Assembly (NCBI GenBank): GCA_013823245.1 | Contig: PNLU01000017.1 | Coordinates: forward strand, 1 to 44,880 | From: Alcanivorax sp. | GTDB lineage: Bacteria; Pseudomonadota; Gammaproteobacteria; Pseudomonadales; Alcanivoracaceae | Reading direction: 5' to 3' | Length of the DNA stretch: 44,880 bases | Part shown: piece by piece, positions 34,453 through 43,295 of the stretch | Position numbering within the stretch: the stretch's first letter is position 1 | Layout: every line of letters begins with the position of its first letter | Made by a program: the position numbers and the translations under genes | The notes under the pieces: model-generated | The model's database searches: none | What the model was told of the DNA's origin: nothing | What the model saw: only the letters and a program-made list of their open reading frames with translations

Positions 34453-34613
34453 GGCTCATTTATACAAGTGATTTCTCCCTGTATAGCGTCGGGACGCGGT
34501 AAAGCGGATTGACCGGAATGCTCAGGGTGCAGCAGGCCTGTACGGTGGGGTCATGGCACCGGGTGCGGGGTCCACTAGAATCCGCTGCATGTTTCCCTTC
34601 ACGGAAAAAGACC

Positions 34614-35531
34614 ATGACTGAATCGTCCGCCGCGGTGCCGAGCCGCTTTATTCTGGAGAACCTGTCCGTTGCCTGGGCCATGGCCAGCGGTGGTTTGCGC
34701 TCAGTGCTGCCGCTGCCGAAGAAAGGCACCCTGGACACCACGCCGCTGGATCTGACCATGAAGGCGCCGTCGCCGGCGCTGCTGGCAGCCTATGACCGCT
34801 GGAGTGGCATGGACACGGCACGTTTCGGTGAGACCCTGGCGCCGCACTTCGCGGCGGCACGCATGGCCATGGGCACCATTTCGAGGCTGACAGCACGGGC
34901 GCCGTACCCGCTGCTGAGCGTGCTGAACCAGGGCGTCAGCCTGCGTATCAATACGCCGCTGCCCCGCACGGGCCCGTTCCAGCTGCATGGTGAGCTGCTG
35001 GATGCCAGTGACGACGGCTACCGGGCGCGGATCCACAGCCGCATCAGTATCGGGCCAAAGGATGATCCTCAGGCGATGATCATCGATGCCTACGCGGCGG
35101 TCATGATCAAGTCGCGCCCCAAGGGCAGCCAGGAGAAAGCGCCCGCAGAGCGGGACTTCGCCACTATCGGGCAGTGGCAAGCGGGGGCGAAGGAGGGCGT
35201 GACCTTCTTCAAGCTGACCGGCGACTTCAACCCGATCCACACGCTGCCGGCCATGGCCCGACGCACCCGCTTCAAGGGCTGCATCATGCACGGCTATGGC
35301 TGCTTCGCGCAGGTCTTCGAGACGATCCGCAATCAGGGCCATGACATCGCAGAAATCGATGTGCGGTTTATCCGGCCCTTGCCGTTGCCCAGCCCGGGGC
35401 TGTCGATCCAGATGACCCGGACCCAGGATGACGCGGGCCGCCATGGCGTGCGCCTGATTGATGACAGCGGCAATGTTTACCAGGCGGGTGATGTGCGCCT
35501 GAGGGATGTACGCCAGGGGAGCGAAGCATGA
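34614..35531 (+). CDS. MaoC-type (R)-specific hydratase, double hot-dog protein
   Basis: A 305-residue protein starting MTESSAAVPS (ATG 34614, preceded by ACGGAAAAA). The C-terminal hot-dog domain carries the hydratase-2 motif FFKLTGDFNPIHTLPAMARR (198-217; Asp and His in GDFNPIH at 203-209), which hydrates trans-2-enoyl-CoA. The N-terminal half (about 60-170) is a second hot-dog fold, lacking an obvious active site, as in two-domain hydratases. It overlaps the thiolase gene by 4 nt (ATGA), so the two proteins are probably produced together and may form a complex. Possible role: beta-oxidation of unusual acyl-CoA, or steroid or isoprenoid side chains. Related dehydratases of the DUF35-MaoC class act in retro-aldol complexes. 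Confidence 0.85.
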   Translation: MTESSAAVPSRFILENLSVAWAMASGGLRSVLPLPKKGTLDTTPLDLTMKAPSPALLAAYDRWSGMDTARFGETLAPHFAAARMAMGTISRLTARAPYPLLSVLNQGVSLRINTPLPRTGPFQLHGELLDASDDGYRARIHSRISIGPKDDPQAMIIDAYAAVMIKSRPKGSQEKAPAERDFATIGQWQAGAKEGVTFFKLTGDFNPIHTLPAMARRTRFKGCIMHGYGCFAQVFETIRNQGHDIAEIDVRFIRPLPLPSPGLSIQMTRTQDDAGRHGVRLIDDSGNVYQAGDVRLRDVRQGSEA

Positions 35532-36820
35532 ACGAACAGCAACCGGTCATTGTCGCGGGCACGCGCACACCCTTCCTGGATAGTGCCGGGCTCTATGCCG
35601 ATATGATGAGCTACGAGCTGGGCGCCGAGGCGCTGCGCGGTGTGCTGGCACGCTCGGGCGTGCCCGCTGCCGATATCGAACTGGTGATCATGGGCACGGT
35701 GCTGCACGAGGTGGAAACCACCAATGTGGCCCGCGAGGCCATGCTGGCCGCAGGCATGGCCAGCCGCACGCCGGCTTACACGGTGGCCATGGCGGGTATC
35801 TCACCGAACGTCGGCGTAATGAACCTGTGTGACCAGATTCGTCTGGGGCGTTTGAAGCTGGGCATCGCCAGCGGTACGGAGAACTTTTCTGATGTACCGG
35901 TGCGCCTGGGCCAGGGCATCCGCCGCGCGTTGATGAAACTGCGCCAGCGCAAGGATTTTGGCGACCGTATGAAGGTGCTGGGTGGTCTGCGCCTGCGTGA
36001 TTTCGGGCTGGATATTCCCGATGGCAGCGATTACACCACCGGCATGACCATGGGCGTGTCGTGCGAACGCATGGTGAAGCGCACACCGGTGACTCGGGAA
36101 GCCTGCGATGCCTACGCGGCAGAGAGCCATGCCCGTGCAGTGCGCGCGGCGGAAGCCGGGAATCTGGCGACGCAGATTACTGCGGTCACCAACAAGGCCG
36201 GTGATACCGCCGAGGTGGATAACACGCCGCGCGCGGACGCCACCGCAGAGCGCCTGGGTAAACTGTCCCCCGTGTTCGATCGCGAGCACGGCGTGATTAC
36301 CCCGGGCAACGCCTCGCGCTTTACCGATGGCGCGGGCGCACTGTTGCTGGCCAGCCGAGAGGAAGCGACCCGCCGTGGGCTGAAACCGCTGGCCGTCGTA
36401 CGCGATTACCTGCTGGCCGGGGTGGATACCTTGCAGGACGAAATGCTGCTCGGCCCGGCCATGTCGATTCCCCCGCTGTTGGCCCGCAACGGCCTGGGCT
36501 TTGCCGATGTCGGCGTGTGGGAAATCCACGAAGCCTTTGCCGCACAAATGCTCGTCAACATGGCCTGCATGGCCGACGCGGATTTTGTCCGCGCTCGCCA
36601 CGGCCACAACATGCCCCACGGCGAAATTCCCCGCGATCGCCTGAACGCCTGGGGCGGCTCGCTGTCCCTGGGCAATCCGTTCGCGGCCACCGGCTGCCGC
36701 CTGCTGCTCACCGCTGCACAGCGCTTGCAACAGGAAGGGCAACGCTTTGCGGCGGTGTCTACCTGTGCAGGCGGTGGTCTGGGCGCCGCGTTGCTGCTGG
36801 AAAATCCTGACATGGCATGA
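35528..36820 (+). CDS. FadI-like thiolase lacking the nucleophilic Cys
   Basis: A 430-residue thiolase-fold protein most like FadI-type acyl-CoA acetyltransferases in overall layout (GTRTPF near the start, GLRLRDFG, WEIHEAFAAQ, NPFAATG, CAGGGLGAALLLE). But the nucleophile position, expected as Cys in the motif after AYTV, is Gly90 (AYTVAMAGISPNVG; codon GGT, one base from TGT). The His of the GHPFAATG motif is Asn383 (codon AAT, one base from CAT). His334 and Cys413 remain. Ordinary thiolysis or condensation via the acyl-Cys should therefore be lost. Gene is coupled to the MaoC gene. It may act as a retro-aldolase, as in Ltp2-type Cys-less thiolases, as a scaffold, or be decaying. The substitutions were checked in the nucleotide sequence. 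Confidence 0.85.
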   Translation: MNEQQPVIVAGTRTPFLDSAGLYADMMSYELGAEALRGVLARSGVPAADIELVIMGTVLHEVETTNVAREAMLAAGMASRTPAYTVAMAGISPNVGVMNLCDQIRLGRLKLGIASGTENFSDVPVRLGQGIRRALMKLRQRKDFGDRMKVLGGLRLRDFGLDIPDGSDYTTGMTMGVSCERMVKRTPVTREACDAYAAESHARAVRAAEAGNLATQITAVTNKAGDTAEVDNTPRADATAERLGKLSPVFDREHGVITPGNASRFTDGAGALLLASREEATRRGLKPLAVVRDYLLAGVDTLQDEMLLGPAMSIPPLLARNGLGFADVGVWEIHEAFAAQMLVNMACMADADFVRARHGHNMPHGEIPRDRLNAWGGSLSLGNPFAATGCRLLLTAAQRLQQEGQRFAAVSTCAGGGLGAALLLENPDMA

Positions 36821-37062
36821 GCTTATACCCCTGAGTAGTCCGGGGCGCGAGGCAAACATGCTCGGGAACTGTTCATTTGGCCAGTGCTGGTGTAGGCTTT
36901 CGATTCGTCGCTTGGTTCCACGCCATCATCCGACCCTGCCGGAGCTTACGGGTGGTTTTGGGACGAGAGCGGATGGATTTTAATGTGCCTCACCAGTAAG
37001 GTTTGCGGGTGTCCGCAGAAGGTGGGCAGGTTGCGAATGGTTATGTAGAGAGGGCTTGACTG

Positions 37063-38124
37063 ATGCGGACACTGGAGATGTGTGCAGGCGCAGGCGGGCA
37101 GGCCATAGGACTGCATGAGGCCGGTGCTGAGCATGTGGGCCTGATAGAGCTCGATCCCCATGCCTATCAAACATTGCGATGGAATAACCAACGGCTTGGT
37201 CTTGGTTGGGGAGATATTCATCACCAGGATTTGCGAGTTTTTGCCAAGCGAGATGCGAAGCGGTACCGCGATGTAGTCGACTTGGTTGCCGGTGGCGTGC
37301 CATGCCCCCCCTTCTCGAAGGCTGGGCGCCAACTTGGAGGCCAGGATGACCGTGACTTGTTTCCCACAGCGTTGGAGATTGTTCGGCATGTGAGGCCCAA
37401 GGCGGTTCTCCTGGAAAATGTTCCGGGTTTACTTGAATCGAAGTTTGCCTCATATCGTGAAGGTATAGTTAAAAGTTTGGTCCGTCTAGGTTATGTTGGG
37501 GAGTGGCGTCTGTTGCAAGCATCAGATTACGGTGTCCCCCAGCTGAGGCCCAGGGCCGTTCTGGTTGCACTGCAGACTCAGTATGCTGATTTCTTTAGTT
37601 GGCCAGAACCCGATTTGACTCCCCCAGTTACAGTGGGTGAGGCGCTTTTTGATTTAATGTCCTCGCGTGGTTGGCCTGGCGCCCTTAAATGGAAAAGAAA
37701 AGCAAATAAAATAGCTCCCACTCTTGTCGGCGGTTCGCACAAGCATGGCGGTCCTGATCTCGGGCCTACGCGTGCAAAGCGGCAGTGGCAGGAATTGGGT
37801 GTATACCCTCACAGAGTCGGAGATGATTTTGAGATCCCCACCCGTGGTTTCAAAGGGGTGCTTATGCGCTCTGGTGAGATTAAGCCTGGTTTCGAAGGGA
37901 TGCCGCTGCTTACAGTGAGGATGGCGGCAAGGTTGCAGGGGTTTCCCGATTATTGGGAGTTTTCGGGAGCGAAAACGCACGCATATAGACAAATCGGGAA
38001 TGCATTTCCTCCTCCGGTTGCGTTCGCTTTGGGGCGCCAAATACGGATTGCGCTAGACTCTGCGGTAGGGGCTCGCAATATCGGCAGAAAGCGGGATGTT
38101 TCTATAACTAAGGTGTATGCATGA
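37063..38124 (+). CDS. DNA cytosine-5 methyltransferase of an NgoMIV-like system
   Basis: A 353-residue C5 methyltransferase. Motif I CAGAGGQAIGL (7-17), motif IV PCPPFS (80-85; catalytic C81), motif VI ENVPG (118-122), motif VIII QLRPR (Q160, R162, R164), and the C-terminal YRQIGNAFPPPVA (IX/X). Start ATG 37063 with AGAGGG about 8 nt upstream. It overlaps the REase start by 4 nt (ATGA). Since the partner resembles NgoMIV, the target is likely GCCGGC, methylated at an internal C (inference). GC content appears lower than the neighbouring genes, a sign of transfer. No controller protein, Vsr endonuclease, transposase or integrase is next to it. Confidence 0.92.
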   Translation: MRTLEMCAGAGGQAIGLHEAGAEHVGLIELDPHAYQTLRWNNQRLGLGWGDIHHQDLRVFAKRDAKRYRDVVDLVAGGVPCPPFSKAGRQLGGQDDRDLFPTALEIVRHVRPKAVLLENVPGLLESKFASYREGIVKSLVRLGYVGEWRLLQASDYGVPQLRPRAVLVALQTQYADFFSWPEPDLTPPVTVGEALFDLMSSRGWPGALKWKRKANKIAPTLVGGSHKHGGPDLGPTRAKRQWQELGVYPHRVGDDFEIPTRGFKGVLMRSGEIKPGFEGMPLLTVRMAARLQGFPDYWEFSGAKTHAYRQIGNAFPPPVAFALGRQIRIALDSAVGARNIGRKRDVSITKVYA

Positions 38125-39038
38125 AGGGGTCCGCAGGAGCACTCATAACAGCTGAGCGTTCAGCCTTTCATCGGGCGCTTCTCAGCAGAGGGGTGCTGAC
38201 CGTCTCCAGTTCGTCAAAGTCAGCAACTGGTCGAATAGCCAGTAATGGTGATGTGGGGCAAAGAATGAGTGCCACATTGTCATGCTTGCTGGCGGAGCGT
38301 ATTGCTGGCGGCGTTGGGCAAGAACTGATCTGCGTCGAGAAAAAGCAGGATGGTCAAACGCTTGGTAATGAATTCGAGGCGATTTGCGAGACATTCATAA
38401 GGAACTGTTTCTCGAAGATGACGCATCTGCGGCCGGGCACATGGGTCGTTGAGAAGGTTGGGGGTCGCTCTGAGGACAAGGTGTCTAAGTATGCGCAGTA
38501 CTCTCACTTGTCAGATTTGAAGAGGTTGGCGGATGAGCATACTACGTTGGCAACGTTCCTGGGTAATGGTTACACGGTGGCCCCGGATGTGATCATTGCC
38601 CGAAAGCCGGAGCCGGATGAAATCTTAAATGCCCAGTTTCCATTGGTGGATGAGCGTTCTGCCAGGATGAGCGCCTTGAGAGAGAGTAACAGCCAAAGGC
38701 AGGAGGAAATCCTCCATGCGAGCATATCGTGCAAATTTACAATGAGATCTGATCGTGCACAGAATACCCGGACAGAGGCGCTCAATCTGATTCGGAACAG
38801 AAAGGGTCGGTCACCTCACATTGTGGCCCTGACAGCTGAGCCTACTCCAAGTCGAATCGCTTCGTTGGCTCTTGGTACTGGTGACGTGGATTGCGTGTAT
38901 CACTTTGCGTTATTCGAATTGGTGGAGACGTTGAGGTCTAATGTTGACTGGGATGATGCTCTCGACCAATTGATGGTAATGATCGATGGTAAGCGAATAC
39001 GGGATATCAGTGATCTTCCTCTGGATTTGATTATCTAG
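38121..39038 (+). CDS. NgoMIV-family restriction endonuclease
   Basis: A 305-residue type II restriction enzyme, by recall strikingly similar to NgoMIV (286 residues; cuts G/CCGGC as a tetramer). Shared landmarks: GNEFEAICETFI (82-93), HLRPGTWVV (102-110), YTVAPDVII with catalytic D156, LHASISCKFTMRSDRAQN (198-215) with the S-x-C-K catalytic Lys205, the second acidic residue E219, IRNRKGRSPHIVALTAEPTPS, LGTGDVDCVYHFALFEL, and the C-terminal ISDLPLDL. The RSDR segment (209-212) corresponds to the CCGG-reading residues in NgoMIV. The N-terminal 40 residues differ from NgoMIV. Starts within the MTase stop, so enzyme synthesis follows methyltransferase translation. Confidence 0.92.
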   Translation: MKGSAGALITAERSAFHRALLSRGVLTVSSSSKSATGRIASNGDVGQRMSATLSCLLAERIAGGVGQELICVEKKQDGQTLGNEFEAICETFIRNCFSKMTHLRPGTWVVEKVGGRSEDKVSKYAQYSHLSDLKRLADEHTTLATFLGNGYTVAPDVIIARKPEPDEILNAQFPLVDERSARMSALRESNSQRQEEILHASISCKFTMRSDRAQNTRTEALNLIRNRKGRSPHIVALTAEPTPSRIASLALGTGDVDCVYHFALFELVETLRSNVDWDDALDQLMVMIDGKRIRDISDLPLDLII

Positions 39039-39176
39039 TCTTGGCAACCACAAAATAGTTAAAGCTCTTGCCCTCACGGCATGGAAGGGTGGCTTTGTTT
39101 CGATGTGATCCATGGCAATCCGTTCAGGGTGACGGTAAACAGCTGAGGCTTTGCATGGGTTGGAGGATGTGTGCTC

Positions 39177-39926
39177 ATGGAGGCACGAAGCAGCTTTGGG
39201 ACGGAGGCAGGATCAGGGCCTCGAAACCATGCCAGGGAGGGCAGCGCCCTTGCCGTTCGAGAGAGCCTGCGTGTGGGATTGCTTGTGAGCCTGCTCGTGG
39301 CTTTGGGTGGCTGCGGCCTGGTCAGCGGTGCCGATGAACAGATTGGTTTTACGTCGTCGCGCGATCCCGAGCCTATCGAATACCAGTTTCTGTACCTGGC
39401 CCGCCACCTGGATTCCGCCAAGCCCTGCTATCTGATCCACCCGCAGAGCCTGACTCGGTCGGCCTTCAATGCGCCAGGCACCAGAGTGAGTTATGTGCGC
39501 AGCGGCTGCTTCCGTGATGTAGCCTTCCACACGGGTGATGCAGCGCTGTGCAAGCATGTACGTTCGGTGAGCACGCTGTTTTTGTCCGGTAACCGCCTGG
39601 ATGCTGCGGCATGCCGCGAAACCGCCAGCGGACACGGGCGTGTTTCGAACAGTCTCGATGTGCCCGCCATCGTTACGCTGGCCGGTTTCAGCGACGAGGA
39701 GGTGGATCGTTTTCTGGTGGCGCAGAACCGCTTCGCTTCAGTGGCGGAGGCCGCCGAAGCGCGCCAGCGGGATGCGGCGCGCCATGCGTACGAGGTCAGA
39801 GACGTGTTGCTGCATTCCGAAGCATTTTTTCAGCGTATCGATACCCTGCCTGGATTTGCCTCCGAGGCAGACCGGGCCGAGATGGCAACATTGCCCTGGC
39901 AGCCCCGTTTCGACGTGTCGCCATAG
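39177..39926 (+). CDS. Putative lipoprotein of unknown function
   Basis: A 249-residue ORF. ATG 39177 follows GGAGG (39162-39166) at about 10 nt; but a lipobox LVALGGC (Cys45) is only 13 residues after an in-frame GTG at 39273, so translation could start later and give a conventional lipoprotein signal. The mature body contains a 20-residue YQFLYLARHLDSAKPCYLIH stretch and regularly spaced Cys (PCYL, GCFR, LCKH, ACRE) that could form disulfides, then an Ala/Glu/Arg-rich helical C-terminus. No recognised domain. It lies after the RM cassette and converges with selO (stops 6 bp apart). Function unknown. Confidence 0.6.
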   Translation: MEARSSFGTEAGSGPRNHAREGSALAVRESLRVGLLVSLLVALGGCGLVSGADEQIGFTSSRDPEPIEYQFLYLARHLDSAKPCYLIHPQSLTRSAFNAPGTRVSYVRSGCFRDVAFHTGDAALCKHVRSVSTLFLSGNRLDAAACRETASGHGRVSNSLDVPAIVTLAGFSDEEVDRFLVAQNRFASVAEAAEARQRDAARHAYEVRDVLLHSEAFFQRIDTLPGFASEADRAEMATLPWQPRFDVSP

Positions 39927-39932
39927 AGGCCG

Positions 39933-41402
39933 TCAGGTGCCACAGAATGTCTGGCACACCCGCTCTTCGGGCGCCGGGGGTGACTTGAAAGCGGTCTTGT
40001 CCGGGCTGTCCTCATAAGGCGTTGCCAGCACCGCAAGCAATTCTCGGGTCTGTGTCAGGTCACCTTCGCTGCTGGCGGCCTCAAGCGCTTTTTCCACCTG
40101 ATGATTGCGCGGAATGATCGCCGGATTGTTGTTGCGCATCAGGCACAACGACGATTTCAGCGGCTTGCTGTTGCGACCGAGCCTGGCCTGCCAGCGGTCA
40201 TACCAGTTGCGAAAATCAGCGCTGTCGTAGGGGGTGCCTTCGGGGCGTTGCTCATTGCTCAGATCCCTGAAGGTGTTGGTGTAATCCGCCGCTTCCGACT
40301 GCATCCACTTCAACAGGTCCGTGGCCAGCGTCTGATCCACGGGATCGTCACCAAACAGGCCCAGCTTGCGGCGCATCATTGCCAGCCACTTTTCACCATA
40401 GCGCTGCGGGAATGACTGGATCAGTGCGGTGGCCGGGCCCACGGCCTCTTCAGGATCATCCGCCATCAGCGGCAACAGGGTTTCGGCAAACCGGGCCAGG
40501 TTCCACTGGGTAATGGCGGGCTGATTGGCGAAAGCGTAGCGTCCCTGATGATCGATGGAGCTGAATACGGTTTCCGGGTGATAGCTGTCCATGAAGGCGC
40601 AGGGGCCGTAATCAATGGTCTCGCCGGACAGGGTGACGTTGTCGGTATTGAGCACGCCGTGGATAAAGCCGACGCGCATCCAGTCCACAACCAGATCAAT
40701 CTGACGATCTATCACCGCCTCAAGCAGGGCCAGCGGTTGTGAGGCCGGATCAACATCGGCCAACTCAGGATAGTGGCGCTGGATCACGAACCCCATAAGC
40801 GCACGCAGCAGCGCCGTGTCCTGGCGGCTGGCGGCAAACTGGAAGGTGCCTACGCGCACATGCGAGCGGGCCACGCGGGTCAGAATGGCGCCGGGCAACA
40901 CGTCTTCCCGAAACACCGGCTCACCGGTACGCACCACCGCCAGGCTTCGGGTGGTGGGGATACCGAGTGCATGCATGGCTTCACTGATCAGGTATTCGCG
41001 TAGCATCGGGCCCAGGGCCGCGCGGCCATCACCACCGCGCGAGTAGGGCGTGCGCCCGGCGCCCTTGAGCTGGATGTCATAAAGCTGGCCATCCGGCGCC
41101 CGCTGTTCGCCCAGCAGAATGGCGCGCCCATCGCCGAGCATGTTCGGATGCCCGAACTGGTGCCCGACATAGGCCTGCGCCAGCGGCTGGCTGTGTTCGG
41201 GCAGCGCATTTCCTGCCAGCAGCGCAGCGCCCTCGGCGCTGTCCAGTGTGCCGGCATCGAGGCCCAGTGACGTGGCCAGTGCACGGTTGAACAGGACCAC
41301 TTCAGGGGCCTTCACCGGCGTCGGCGCGCAGACGGAGAACATTGCCTCTGGCAAAGTGGAAAATGTCTGTTCGAGCTGGAAGCCCCAACGATCGGCAGGC
41401 AT
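39933..41402 (-). CDS. selO: SelO/YdiU-family AMPylating pseudokinase
   Basis: A 489-residue protein starting MPADRWGFQL (ATG 41402; CGGAG 7 nt upstream). Family motifs: QAYVGHQFGH (76-85), DIQLKGAGRTPYSRGGDGRAALGPMLREYL (109-138) with the nucleotide-binding Lys and Glu residues, RTGEPVFRE, HVRVGTFQF, the active-site region VLNTDNVTLSGETIDYGPCAFMD, and the C-terminal CQTFCGT. SelO transfers AMP from ATP to proteins and is linked to redox or oxidative stress; the C-terminal Cys corresponds to the position where some homologues have selenocysteine. The gene is monocistronic, lies between the lipoprotein and ptxD, and shows no sign of linkage to phosphite use. Confidence 0.95.
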   Translation of the reverse strand: MPADRWGFQLEQTFSTLPEAMFSVCAPTPVKAPEVVLFNRALATSLGLDAGTLDSAEGAALLAGNALPEHSQPLAQAYVGHQFGHPNMLGDGRAILLGEQRAPDGQLYDIQLKGAGRTPYSRGGDGRAALGPMLREYLISEAMHALGIPTTRSLAVVRTGEPVFREDVLPGAILTRVARSHVRVGTFQFAASRQDTALLRALMGFVIQRHYPELADVDPASQPLALLEAVIDRQIDLVVDWMRVGFIHGVLNTDNVTLSGETIDYGPCAFMDSYHPETVFSSIDHQGRYAFANQPAITQWNLARFAETLLPLMADDPEEAVGPATALIQSFPQRYGEKWLAMMRRKLGLFGDDPVDQTLATDLLKWMQSEAADYTNTFRDLSNEQRPEGTPYDSADFRNWYDRWQARLGRNSKPLKSSLCLMRNNNPAIIPRNHQVEKALEAASSEGDLTQTRELLAVLATPYEDSPDKTAFKSPPAPEERVCQTFCGT

Positions 41403-41449
41403 GGTCTCACTCCGGTTATGAATCACCCGCGTAGCATACCAGAGTGGGT

Positions 41450-41467
41450 GGCCGCCCGAGGGCGGCC
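41450..41467 (-). terminator. GC-rich hairpin after ptxD
   Basis: GGCCGCC (41450-41456) and GGCGGCC (41461-41467) form a perfect 7-bp stem with a 4-nt loop, 5 nt after the ptxD stop on the minus strand. A T-tract is absent, so it could be a weak terminator or an mRNA 3'-end protector. Confidence 0.35.
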
Positions 41468-41472
41468 GGAGA

Positions 41473-42483
41473 TCAGTGAGTATTTGCGGCGCGCATCACG
41501 GGAAGCATGTTCCCAAGAAGGTCCCGGGGAGGGCGCCCCTGCAGCGCATCAATGATGTTGTCTGCTGCACGGTGTTCGATGGCAAGTCGTACGCTGTGAA
41601 CGGCGGATCCCAAGTGGGGAGTAAAAAGCGTATTCGGCGCCTGAAGCAATGCATCGGGAATATCCAGAGGACGATCCGGGAGCGCCCAGTCCTCGAAGCT
41701 GAAGACATCAGCGGCGTAGCCACCCAGGCGACCCTGATGCAGCGCATCAGCAATGGCATACTCATTCACAACTGAGCCGCGTCCGATATTGATGATCATT
41801 TGTCCAGACTGACTTTGAGGCAGAGTCTGTGCGTCGAGCATATGAATAGATGAGGGAGTCAGAGGCGCTGCGAGGAACAGGATGTCGGCATGCCTTTGCG
41901 CATGCGCCAGTGGAACAGACTCCACACCCGGTACGGCTGTGTCCGGGTCGACGCCCAATAAACGCCGGCACCCGAAGCCTTGTAACCTGGCAAGAATAGC
42001 GCGGCCTACGGCGCCAAGACCTACCACGGCTACGTTCGCCCCATGCAAGCCATAACCATATAGCTGCGGACGCCATCCTTGGTAGGACCCGGTGCGAATC
42101 CTGTGATCTCCCTGGCGGATATGACGGCCGAGACCGATACACAGGCCGATAGCCAGTTCGGCTGTGGGCTCTGTTAGCAGGTCGGGCACAATGCTGAGCC
42201 ACACTCCGGCTTCCTTGCAGGCAGAAACGTCATAACTGTCATAGCCCTTGAGAGCACAGGCGATGATTTTCAAGCGCGGCGCGCCATTCAAAAAAGCCAT
42301 ATCGACGCGGTCGGTCATAAAGCCCATCATGGCGCTCGCATCAGCGGCACGCCGACAGATTTCCTCATACGGCCATGGCTCGGAGTCTGGGTTCATGTCG
42401 ACCTGACCTATGTCGCGTAGACGATCAGCGACCTCCTGATGGACCCGATGTGTTACCAGTATCTTGTTGTGTTGATTTCCCAT
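41473..42483 (-). CDS. ptxD: NAD-dependent phosphite dehydrogenase
   Basis: A 336-residue enzyme (same length as PtxD of Pseudomonas stutzeri) of the D-2-hydroxyacid dehydrogenase fold. It oxidises phosphite to phosphate with NAD+. Visible: ACALKG (K79), VPDLLTEPTAELAIGL (99-114), GWRPQLYG, nucleotide motif VVGLGAVG (153-160) with acidic Asp179 after beta-2 (GVDPDT) giving NAD specificity, NIGRGS with R235, EDW with E264, and HLGSAV with H290 and R299. These correspond to K76, R237, E266, H292 and R301 of PtxD. ATG 42483 is 5 bp after ptxC; an in-frame TTG at 42492 overlaps the ptxC stop and is better spaced from AAGG, so the start could be 3 residues earlier. Confidence 0.96.
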   Translation of the reverse strand: MGNQHNKILVTHRVHQEVADRLRDIGQVDMNPDSEPWPYEEICRRAADASAMMGFMTDRVDMAFLNGAPRLKIIACALKGYDSYDVSACKEAGVWLSIVPDLLTEPTAELAIGLCIGLGRHIRQGDHRIRTGSYQGWRPQLYGYGLHGANVAVVGLGAVGRAILARLQGFGCRRLLGVDPDTAVPGVESVPLAHAQRHADILFLAAPLTPSSIHMLDAQTLPQSQSGQMIINIGRGSVVNEYAIADALHQGRLGGYAADVFSFEDWALPDRPLDIPDALLQAPNTLFTPHLGSAVHSVRLAIEHRAADNIIDALQGRPPRDLLGNMLPVMRAANTH

Positions 42484-42488
42484 GATAT

Positions 42489-43295
42489 TCAACGCAGCCT
42501 TTTTCTGAGGTGGGCGCCAATGCCATCAACCAGCACGACACAGGCCAGGATTGCCAGCAGGATGGCGGATACTTCGTCATACTTTATCAATCGCAGGGCA
42601 GCCATAAGTTCAAAGCCGATGCCTCCCGCGCCGACGATGCCCAGGACTGCCGAGGCCCGGAAGTGATACTCCCAGCGGTAGATTGTGATGTCAGCAAGTT
42701 GCGGCAGAACTTGTGGCATGACCGCATGGGTGATGACCTGGAAGCGGCTGCCGCCGGCAGCGCTGGCAGCCTCAAGCGGTTTTGGGTCGACATGTTCAAT
42801 GGCCTCTGCGTAGAACTTCGCAACCATGCCTACAGAATGCAGTGCCAACGCCAGAACGCCGGGCAGGGCGCCGAAACCCACCGCGGCCACAAACAGGATG
42901 CCCAGGATAATTTCCGGCACTGACCGCAAAGCTGCCAGCAGAGTGCGTGCGCCATGATAGATCGCACGATGAGGCGTGGTATTGGGTGCGGCGAGCAGCG
43001 CCAGTGGCAGTGATAGCAGCACGGCCAATGCTGTGCCTGCAATCGACATCGCCAGGGTATCCAGCAATGGCTTCATCCAATGCCGCCAGCGCCCGAAGTC
43101 GGGCGGAACCATCTCTGAGGCCAGTTGAGCGATGGCCGGCCCGCCCTCTATAAAGCGGGTCATATCGAAGAAACCGGTGATGGCCAGTGCGGCAATACAG
43201 ATGATCACCACGAGCCCGGCCAGGCGTAGCTGCCTGCCGCCCTGACGGCGGGCGGCAAGCAGAATGTCATCGTAACGTGCAGAGGAGCTATTCAT
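42489..43295 (-). CDS. ptxC: Phosphite ABC transporter permease
   Basis: A 268-residue integral membrane protein of the PhnE type: an N-terminal helix (about 25-45), then five or so helices. The EAA loop that contacts the ATPase reads EAASAAGGSRFQVITHAVMPQ (about residues 175-195). It would carry phosphite across the inner membrane. The start overlaps the ptxB stop by one base (TAATG), so its translation depends on ptxB. Position and order (A, B, C, D) match the known ptx operon. Substrate as phosphite rather than phosphonate is inferred from the adjacent ptxD. Confidence 0.93.
   Translation of the reverse strand: MNSSSARYDDILLAARRQGGRQLRLAGLVVIICIAALAITGFFDMTRFIEGGPAIAQLASEMVPPDFGRWRHWMKPLLDTLAMSIAGTALAVLLSLPLALLAAPNTTPHRAIYHGARTLLAALRSVPEIILGILFVAAVGFGALPGVLALALHSVGMVAKFYAEAIEHVDPKPLEAASAAGGSRFQVITHAVMPQVLPQLADITIYRWEYHFRASAVLGIVGAGGIGFELMAALRLIKYDEVSAILLAILACVVLVDGIGAHLRKRLR

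Noticed and set aside
35801-36859. 352-codon minus-strand frame over the thiolase
   Set aside because: Antisense shadow without motifs.
36821-37062. Possible small gene or controller protein between thiolase and methyltransferase
   Set aside because: No ORF with ribosome-binding site or HTH pattern; only short frames.
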